A stretch of DNA of 24,731 nt, from positions 1-24,731 of the IMG/VR virus record IMGVR_UViG_3300032316_000580; one strand, 5' to 3'. A model generated the notes under the pieces. It searched no databases. It saw only the letters and a program-made list of their open reading frames with translations, and was not told the origin of the DNA. Below are positions 20,234 to 24,731 of this stretch, one piece after another (positions within the stretch are counted from its first letter, which is position 1; every line of letters begins with the position of its first letter). Position numbers and translations under genes: made by a program. This DNA comes from a virus.

Positions 20234-21619
20234 ATGATACTTTCGCTTTGCGTAATTACGGGAAACGAGGCGGCACAAATCGGCGAGATGCTCGACAGCT
20301 TCGACGGCGTGATTGACCAGGTCTCGCTCGTTCGCGCCATCGGCTCGCAGGAACCGGACGAGACCGAGCAGATCGTGCGCGACTGGTGCATGGAGCACTC
20401 GGTCGGATTCATCTTCTCGGAATACAAGAACGGCGCCACGGCGCAGGCATGGAAGCACGTGGATTCGTTCGCCCGAGCGCGCAATCAAGCGTTCGCGCAG
20501 GCGTGCGGCGACTGGCTGATCTGGGCCGACTGCGACGACGTGATTGCCGACGCCGAGAAGCTGCGGGACCGGCTCGGCGAGCTATCGGACGACGTGCTCA
20601 TGATTCGTTGTCCATACGACGTGCGCGGGACCGGGAAGAAACTGCACCGCGAGCGCATCGTTCGGCGCAGCGCGTTTGCAAGCGGGCGCGTCTGGCACCA
20701 CGACGTGCATGAGAACCTGCTACTACTTCCGAACGACCGCCATTTCGACTGGGCGACGCCGGTCTGGCATCATCAGCCGATTGCGATCAAGCAGGACAAC
20801 CGCAAACGAAACTTGGCGATCCTCGGGCGCAGCGTCGCCGAGTCCGCGACCCAGTATTTTTATATCCACCAAGAGCATTATTGCGCCGGCAACAAGACGG
20901 CGGCGGAGCAGTTCGGCCGGATCGCGCTGAGCTTCCCAAACCTTGACGACAGCTTCCGCTACGAGGTGCAGCTCAACCTTGCGCGACTCGTCGCTTCCCG
21001 ACGCGAGGCGATCCAGTTCGCGATGTCGGCGCACGGCGTTTTCCCGTGGTGCCGCGAGGCGATTGCGTCGGTCATCCTCTTGGCGTTCGAGCGCAACGAC
21101 GGCAAGCGGGCGAGCTTCTGGGCGTCGCGGATGCTGAGCCTCGCCGAGCCTAAGGAGAAAGATCGGCCGTGGACTCACGAAGTAAAATGGTATGGGTGGG
21201 CTGGGCACGACCTTGCGGCGCGTGCCTACCGTCTCGCCGGCTATCTGGACGACGCGGCGGCGATGCAGCTCGTGTTTCACAAGCACACCGCACCGAAGAT
21301 CCGCATTACGCAAAAGACGCTGGGCAACTCGACCAAATCGGTCGCCTTCCGCGACGCGTGGCTCTCGACGGCGGCGCAGCCGGATCGCATCGATCACCGC
21401 TTTCTTGTGCGCGCCGACGACGCCGAGACGATGGGGATGGCGAAGCAGTTCCTGCACGACGTAGGCGAGCCGAGCGCATCCGAGCCGGGCGTGATTCAGA
21501 TCAACGCAGAGGACGGCATGGTGGCACCGCACGGCTGGGACGAGCGAATCTTGGCGAGCGGCTGCACGTTGATTGACGCCGAGAACATCGAGCAAATTCT
21601 GGGAGCAAAAAAGGCATGA
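20234..21619 (+). CDS. Glycosyltransferase, GT-A/GT2-like, with long C-terminal part
   Basis: The 461-residue product starts with the GT2 strand MILSLCVITGNEAAQIGEML, followed by a Val/Arg loop and the metal-binding motif WADCDD (Asp99-Asp102). Later segments include RIVRRSAFASGRVWHHDVHE and WATPVWHHQPI, expected of an acceptor-side helix and His-rich loop. About 220 further residues are helical, with TPR-like repeats (YEVQLNLARLVASRREAIQF), and may bind the acceptor. The GTG at 20168 is rejected because it lies in the terminator stem. The ATG at 20234 follows a CACACAACACAACGACC leader. The enzyme may sugar a virion protein, modified DNA or a host glycan; its place between capsid and tail genes favours a virion target. 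Confidence 0.78.
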   Translation: MILSLCVITGNEAAQIGEMLDSFDGVIDQVSLVRAIGSQEPDETEQIVRDWCMEHSVGFIFSEYKNGATAQAWKHVDSFARARNQAFAQACGDWLIWADCDDVIADAEKLRDRLGELSDDVLMIRCPYDVRGTGKKLHRERIVRRSAFASGRVWHHDVHENLLLLPNDRHFDWATPVWHHQPIAIKQDNRKRNLAILGRSVAESATQYFYIHQEHYCAGNKTAAEQFGRIALSFPNLDDSFRYEVQLNLARLVASRREAIQFAMSAHGVFPWCREAIASVILLAFERNDGKRASFWASRMLSLAEPKEKDRPWTHEVKWYGWAGHDLAARAYRLAGYLDDAAAMQLVFHKHTAPKIRITQKTLGNSTKSVAFRDAWLSTAAQPDRIDHRFLVRADDAETMGMAKQFLHDVGEPSASEPGVIQINAEDGMVAPHGWDERILASGCTLIDAENIEQILGAKKA

Positions 21620-22254
21620 TTCCCGAGCCGGCCATCGTCGTCTGCACGACCAACGCAAGGTGTCTCGACGTGCTCAAGGCGTCGGTGAAGGCCTACGTGC
21701 CGCGGGAGGTCCGCACCTACTATTTCCACGGCGTCGGGGCGACGTTCGGCGAGGCTTACAACCACGCGGCAGAAATAGCTTTCAAGGAGCACGACCAGAT
21801 CGTCGTCTGCAACGATGACATCGTGTTCACGCCGACGACGTGGCGCGATCTTCTCGCGGACGTGCAACTGATCAAAGAACATTGCGATAACGTCGGCTAC
21901 GTCGCAGCCCGGTCGGACTACGCACGCGGGGCGCAGAACATCAGATGCGGCAGCGGGCGCTTGGACTTCCTGCGATTCGAGTCAGAGCGCAGCATCATTG
22001 AGACTCCGGTCATCGCGCCGATTTGCGCATGGATTCACCGAGACGCGTGGGTCGATTTCCCGCCGATCAACTGGTTTTCCGATGACGTGCAATGCGCCGA
22101 CATGAAGCGCCGGCACTTCGTCTCCCGAGCCTACGTGCATCACGTCGGCTCTCAGACGTGCGGCAACGACGCCGCCAAGTGCATGGCCGATGCTGAGCCG
22201 TGGCTGCGGGAGAACCGGCCTGCGCTGCACGCGATGCACTTTCCCGCGGTTTGA
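21616..22254 (+). CDS. Second GT2-like glycosyltransferase
   Basis: The 212-residue product begins with a strand typical of GT-A folds (PAIVVCTTNARCLDVLKASV). The FGEAYNHAAEIAF helix (about 44-56) and the acidic motif VCNDDIVF (Asp67/Asp68) follow, in the position of the DxD metal site. APICAWIHRDAWVDFPPINW (about 135-154) and DVQCADMKRR look like the acceptor and base regions. It is short, near the minimum for a GT-A domain. The ATGA overlap with the first glycosyltransferase implies a two-step or paired pathway. Its own stop lies inside another TTTGACG motif. Donor and acceptor are unknown. Confidence 0.7.
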   Translation: MIPEPAIVVCTTNARCLDVLKASVKAYVPREVRTYYFHGVGATFGEAYNHAAEIAFKEHDQIVVCNDDIVFTPTTWRDLLADVQLIKEHCDNVGYVAARSDYARGAQNIRCGSGRLDFLRFESERSIIETPVIAPICAWIHRDAWVDFPPINWFSDDVQCADMKRRHFVSRAYVHHVGSQTCGNDAAKCMADAEPWLRENRPALHAMHFPAV

Positions 22255-22270
22255 CGATTCGCGCAATTGT
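22250..22270 (+). promoter_or_regulatory. TTTGACG-N14-ATG motif, copy 3
   Basis: TTTGACG at 22250-22256 is followed by ATTCGCGCAATTGT and ATG at 22271. The spacing of 14 nt equals that at the gpW-like gene, and nine of the following 14 bases match. The TGA of the motif is the stop codon of the glycosyltransferase. Confidence 0.35.
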
Positions 22271-22591
22271 ATGGCCGCCGTTCGAGACTTTGACCCGACG
22301 CAGATCAACTCCGACTTCTCCGCGATCTTGGAGCAGGCCGGCATTTCGTTCACGTATCAGGGCGCAAGCATCACGGGTGTCTGGTCATCTTCGCGCAACG
22401 CGTTCGCTGAGTTCGAGGACCAACGCCGGGACGACTCGCGCTTCACCGTGTTCCTGCTTACGACGAGCGTGAGCGCCGTGCCGCAGGTAACGCAGACGCT
22501 TTCCCGAGCCGGCATCACCTATTTCATCGACCGAGTCATGCTCGACGCCGAGGGCGCGGGATGTGAACTCGAGGTGCAAAAATCGATATGA
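22271..22591 (+). CDS. Putative head-tail joining or head-completion protein
   Basis: The 106-residue product lies between the glycosyltransferases and a gpZ-like gene, where lambda has FII. It has an N-terminal helix (RDFDPTQINSDFSAILEQAG), then a mainly beta second half (GASITGVWSSSRNAFAEFED, RFTVFLLTTSVSAVPQVTQT, ITYFIDRVMLD). That beta pattern fits FII-like head-tail joiners that attach the tail to the filled head. It starts 16 bases after the previous stop and ends in an ATGA overlap with the next gene. The assignment rests mostly on gene order and size. Confidence 0.6.
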   Translation: MAAVRDFDPTQINSDFSAILEQAGISFTYQGASITGVWSSSRNAFAEFEDQRRDDSRFTVFLLTTSVSAVPQVTQTLSRAGITYFIDRVMLDAEGAGCELEVQKSI

Positions 22592-23385
22592 TCGAGATCG
22601 AGGCCAGTTTCTCGCGGCTAGAATTCCAACTAGCAAAGCTCGCCAACGCGGCGAAAGTGGACCTCGGACTGGTCATCAAAGAAGAGGCGAAATACGCGAT
22701 CCAAACCATCGTCAAATTCACGCCGCCGAAGAGCAAGCAGCAGGGCGCGAACGCGGTGCGGGCTGATTTTTCTAGACTGGCGGAGCCGCTGGTTTACCAA
22801 GACCTGCAAGCCAAGGCCACGAAGGGCGGATTCTACACATCTATGGCGCGCTACGTGCGCAACCGCCAGGTCGAGAAACTGCGGACGCTTCTGCGAAACC
22901 CTAAGCTCTCGCACTACTACGGCATGAGACTTTTGGAGAACGAAGACGCGCTGCGCCTCGAACATCGGCGCAAACAAAACGCTCGCGGGAGAATCACCGG
23001 CAAGCCGGACCAACTCGCTTTCGGCGGCGACTACAAAAAGTATCGCAACGAGATTGAGGGCCGCGTCGGCTGGACCGTCTCGGGCTGGAACTCGTCGGCA
23101 AAAGTGACCGGTGCGCGCTACAAGAAATTCAGCGACAAGCTCAAGCCGCAGGCGAGCGGCAACAAGCTGTTCGGCTCGGTGCGATCCAGCTTCGGTCCGC
23201 AGCCTTTCATCAAGGCGACGGCGCACAACGTGAAGATCCCAAATTATCAGCGAATGATTGACGGCGCGATCAACTCGCGGATTCAAACGACCGTCAAAAA
23301 GATTGAGGCGATACGTGCAAATGCAGCGGTCAATTTGGGTTTCATAAGAGTTAAAGGAATGATGCCACTTAAAACCGCAGCATGA
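22588..23385 (+). CDS. gpZ-like minor tail/connector protein
   Basis: The 265-residue product is in the lambda Z position, coupled by ATGA on both sides. Its N-terminal segment (FSRLEFQLAKLANAAKVDLG and VIKEEAKYAIQTIVKFTPP) is the typical opening of the HK97-gp10/gpZ group, which stabilises the tail end at the head. The middle is rich in Lys/Arg, with SHYYGMRLLENEDALRLEHR and LFGSVRSSFGPQPFIKATAH. It is longer than lambda gpZ (192 residues) by about 70 residues, mostly in the basic middle. The call comes from order and the N-terminal pattern. Confidence 0.65.
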   Translation: MIEIEASFSRLEFQLAKLANAAKVDLGLVIKEEAKYAIQTIVKFTPPKSKQQGANAVRADFSRLAEPLVYQDLQAKATKGGFYTSMARYVRNRQVEKLRTLLRNPKLSHYYGMRLLENEDALRLEHRRKQNARGRITGKPDQLAFGGDYKKYRNEIEGRVGWTVSGWNSSAKVTGARYKKFSDKLKPQASGNKLFGSVRSSFGPQPFIKATAHNVKIPNYQRMIDGAINSRIQTTVKKIEAIRANAAVNLGFIRVKGMMPLKTAA

Positions 23386-23813
23386 GCACCCGCACAAACA
23401 TCCGCAACGCCACCGCCAGCGCATTGACCGGCGCTCTCGTCGTTCCGACGGCGAACATTCTGCGCGGGCGCAACAACACGATTGCGAGCGTCAGCTTTCC
23501 GGCCGCTGCCGTTTACGCAGTCAGCGAGCAGATCGAAGTGCGAACGCTCGGGCCGAGCAACCGCACGCAATACCGGCAGCTGCAGCTCGTAGTCGATTAC
23601 TTCATTGCCGAGAGCGGCACCTACCTCATCGACGATCTTTTCGACACCGGATCGGCAGCGGTCGAGGCGGCGGTGCTCGCGGACGTTACGCTGGGCGGGC
23701 AGTGTCAAGACCTGCATTTGACGTCCGTCGAATATACGATTGAGCCAGACGAGGACCGGCGCTTCGGCTCGGCTCGGCACACTTTCAACTGCATTTATTT
23801 TTCAACCGACTAA
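23382..23813 (+). CDS. gpU-like tail terminator protein
   Basis: The 143-residue product lies between the gpZ-like and tail-tube genes as lambda U does. It opens with a short helix (IRNATASALTGALVVP), then alternates beta strands (NNTIASVSFPAAAVYAVSEQ, QYRQLQLVVDYFIAESGTYL) and a helix (TGSAAVEAAVLADVTL), and closes with a strand pair (DLHLTSVEYTIEPDEDRRFG, HTFNCIYFSTD). This matches the alpha/beta fold of gpU-like caps that stop tail-tube growth. Length is close to gpU (131 residues). It begins in an ATGA overlap with the previous gene. Confidence 0.7.
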   Translation: MSTRTNIRNATASALTGALVVPTANILRGRNNTIASVSFPAAAVYAVSEQIEVRTLGPSNRTQYRQLQLVVDYFIAESGTYLIDDLFDTGSAAVEAAVLADVTLGGQCQDLHLTSVEYTIEPDEDRRFGSARHTFNCIYFSTD

Positions 23814-23822
23814 CCTCATTTT

Positions 23823-24209
23823 ATGGCAACCAAACTCGGCCGCGAAGGCTTAATCAAATTATCCAGCACGACCATCGGCGAGCTGCGCAACTACGCTCTG
23901 ACCCACACCTCCGACACCGTAGAAGATTCGGTCATCGGCGACACCTACCGCACCCGGCTCGCGTCCATGAAATCGTTCTCGGTTTCTGGTGACCTTTACT
24001 GGGACGAGACCGACGCCGGCCAGCTTCTGATCACCATCGGCTCGCAGGTCACGCTGAACCTTTACCCAGAAGGCGGCAGCACCGGCGACGTTTACTATTC
24101 CGGCGCCGCCATCGTGACCCAGTTTAACGTCTCCGCGTCATTCGACGGCATTATCGAGGGCTCCATCGCCTTCGAGGGCAACGGTCCGCTGAGCACGCTC
24201 ACGGCTTAA
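23823..24209 (+). CDS. Major tail tube protein
   Basis: The 128-residue product is in the lambda V position. It resembles single-domain tail tube proteins: MATKLGREGLIKLSSTTIGE, then strands NYALTHTSDTVEDSVIGD and RLASMKSFSVSGDLYWDETD, and a C-terminal FNVSASFDGIIEGSIAFEGN signature of this fold. Hexamers of it would stack to form the tail tube. It begins nine bases after the previous stop in the context CATTTTATGG, with no Shine-Dalgarno site. Lambda's extra Ig-like domain is absent. Confidence 0.82.
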   Translation: MATKLGREGLIKLSSTTIGELRNYALTHTSDTVEDSVIGDTYRTRLASMKSFSVSGDLYWDETDAGQLLITIGSQVTLNLYPEGGSTGDVYYSGAAIVTQFNVSASFDGIIEGSIAFEGNGPLSTLTA

Positions 24210-24237
24210 TTTTGCAGGCAAAACACACAACACACAC

Positions 24238-24561
24238 ATGGACGCAATCGACCTAGTCAGAGAACATTTCGCATCGCTCGGCACGCGTAAAATCGACGTG
24301 CCGGAGTGGAAGCTAGTCGTGCACGCAACGCCGGTAACGCTCTCGGAAAAGAACCGGCTTTATCGTCGCAGCAAAGAGAACGACATGGAGCTTCTCGTCG
24401 ATATTTTGATCATGAAGGCCACCGACGAGCACGGCGTGAAACTCTTCACGATCGAGCATAAGCCGACGCTGTTGAACAAGGCGGACAGCAACGTCGTCGG
24501 CCGCGTCGCAAACGCCATACTCGCCGATGACGCGCCGAAGGTGGACGACTTAAAAAACTAA
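24238..24561 (+). CDS. Tail assembly chaperone, G-like short product
   Basis: The 107-residue product lies between the tail tube gene and the next long gene, in the lambda G position. It contains LVREHFASLGTRKIDVPEWK and VHATPVTLSEKNRLYRRSKE, the pattern of G-like chaperones that bind the tape measure during tail assembly. It ends DDLKN followed by TAA; the last codons hold the slippery heptamer for -1 frameshifting. The leader, AAAACACACAACACACACATG, is A/C-rich without a Shine-Dalgarno site and resembles those of recT and the first glycosyltransferase. Confidence 0.8.
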   Translation: MDAIDLVREHFASLGTRKIDVPEWKLVVHATPVTLSEKNRLYRRSKENDMELLVDILIMKATDEHGVKLFTIEHKPTLLNKADSNVVGRVANAILADDAPKVDDLKN

Positions 24562-24719
24562 TCTACGGCGGGGAGGCGGCAGACCTCCTCGCCGTTTACG
24601 CGCTCGCGGATCGTCTGCACAAATTTGCCCACGAGGTGCTCGCGATGCCAGCTCAGGAACTGAACGGCTGGCTCGCTTACATCGAACACCAAAACCGAAA
24701 ACTTAAACAACATGGCTGA
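24238..24719 (+). CDS. GT-like frameshift product of the tail chaperone
   Basis: If ribosomes slip by -1 on A-AAA-AAC, reading continues from CTA at 24558 for 53 codons to TGA at 24717-24719, giving a 160-residue fusion. The added part is well formed (LIYGGEAADLLAVYALADRL, then HKFAHEVLAMPAQELNGWLA and YIEHQNRKL) and has no ATG of its own near its start, so frameshifting is the natural way to make it. Lambda makes gpGT by the same type of slip; gpT binds the tail tube protein while gpG binds the tape measure. The stop overlaps the next ATG. Confidence 0.8.
24552..24595 (+). promoter_or_regulatory. Programmed -1 frameshift signal (slippery heptamer plus stem-loop)
   Basis: The heptamer A-AAA-AAC lies at 24552-24558 in the correct 0-frame phase (TTA AAA AAC TAA). 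Six bases later ACGGCGGGGAGG (24565-24576) pairs with CCTCCTCGCCGT (24584-24595), 12 pairs including one G-U, around loop CGGCAGA. Heptamer, spacing and stem all fit known -1 frameshift stimulators. Confidence 0.85.
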
Positions 24720-24731
24720 GGCAACATTCAC
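24712..24731 (+). CDS. Start of next tail gene, probably tape measure (partial)
   Basis: An ATG at 24712 overlaps the stop of the frameshift extension (ATGGCTGA). It codes for MAEATF before the window ends. By lambda order the gene after G/GT is H, the tape measure protein. Too little is present to confirm it. Confidence 0.5.

Overview
This window is a stretch of a tailed double-stranded DNA phage, or a prophage read without its edges. All supported genes lie on the + strand, they are packed with 1-4 nt stop/start overlaps, and the virion genes follow the lambda siphovirus plan: small and large terminase, gpW-like joiner, portal, prohead protease with nested scaffold, decoration protein, major capsid, gpZ/gpU-like connectors, tail tube, G/GT-type tail chaperone with a -1 frameshift signal, then the first codons of the next gene. 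No integrase, repressor, attachment site or host housekeeping gene is present, so lifestyle and host cannot be read from here. The DNA is GC-rich, and Shine-Dalgarno sites are present at some genes only. Many starts instead sit in an A/C-rich context ending CACATG or AACATG.

Layout. 1-224: end of a gene coding for a (Gly-X)n tail, built from a GGCNNN hexamer array. 372-3381: recombination module (RecT-like annealing protein, RecE/DUF3799-like nuclease, RusA-like resolvase) with several tiny genes. 3523-5807: replication module (initiator-like protein, DnaC-like loader ATPase, two small genes). The initiator gene contains an iteron-like repeat block that could be the origin. 5808-6007: a structured control region. 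6008-7386: ParB-like protein and a Mom-family DNA hypermodification enzyme, whose 3' end overlaps a tRNA-Gly(UCC)-like sequence. 7383-10287: terminase subunits, separated by an A/T-richer zinc-ribbon/Myb-like gene. 10315-12726: gpW-like joiner and a portal with an extra C-terminal domain. 12732-17815: a fibre with an S74 autocleaving chaperone, small genes and a holin pair, all placed inside the head module. 17838-20127: protease/scaffold, decoration and capsid genes, closed by a strong terminator. 20234-22254: two glycosyltransferases. 22271-24731: connector and tail genes.

How the parts work together. The early genes would recombine and replicate the genome. The Mom-like enzyme would modify adenines in phage DNA, probably against host restriction. 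Terminase would pack that DNA into a lambda-like procapsid. The glycosyltransferases may decorate virion proteins, modified DNA bases or a host glycan. The most unusual points are the tRNA-like sequence fused to the mom reading frame, the candidate origin in the initiator gene, the fibre/holin block inserted between portal and protease, the glycosyltransferase pair after the capsid gene, and a motif recurring at a fixed distance before start codons in the late region.
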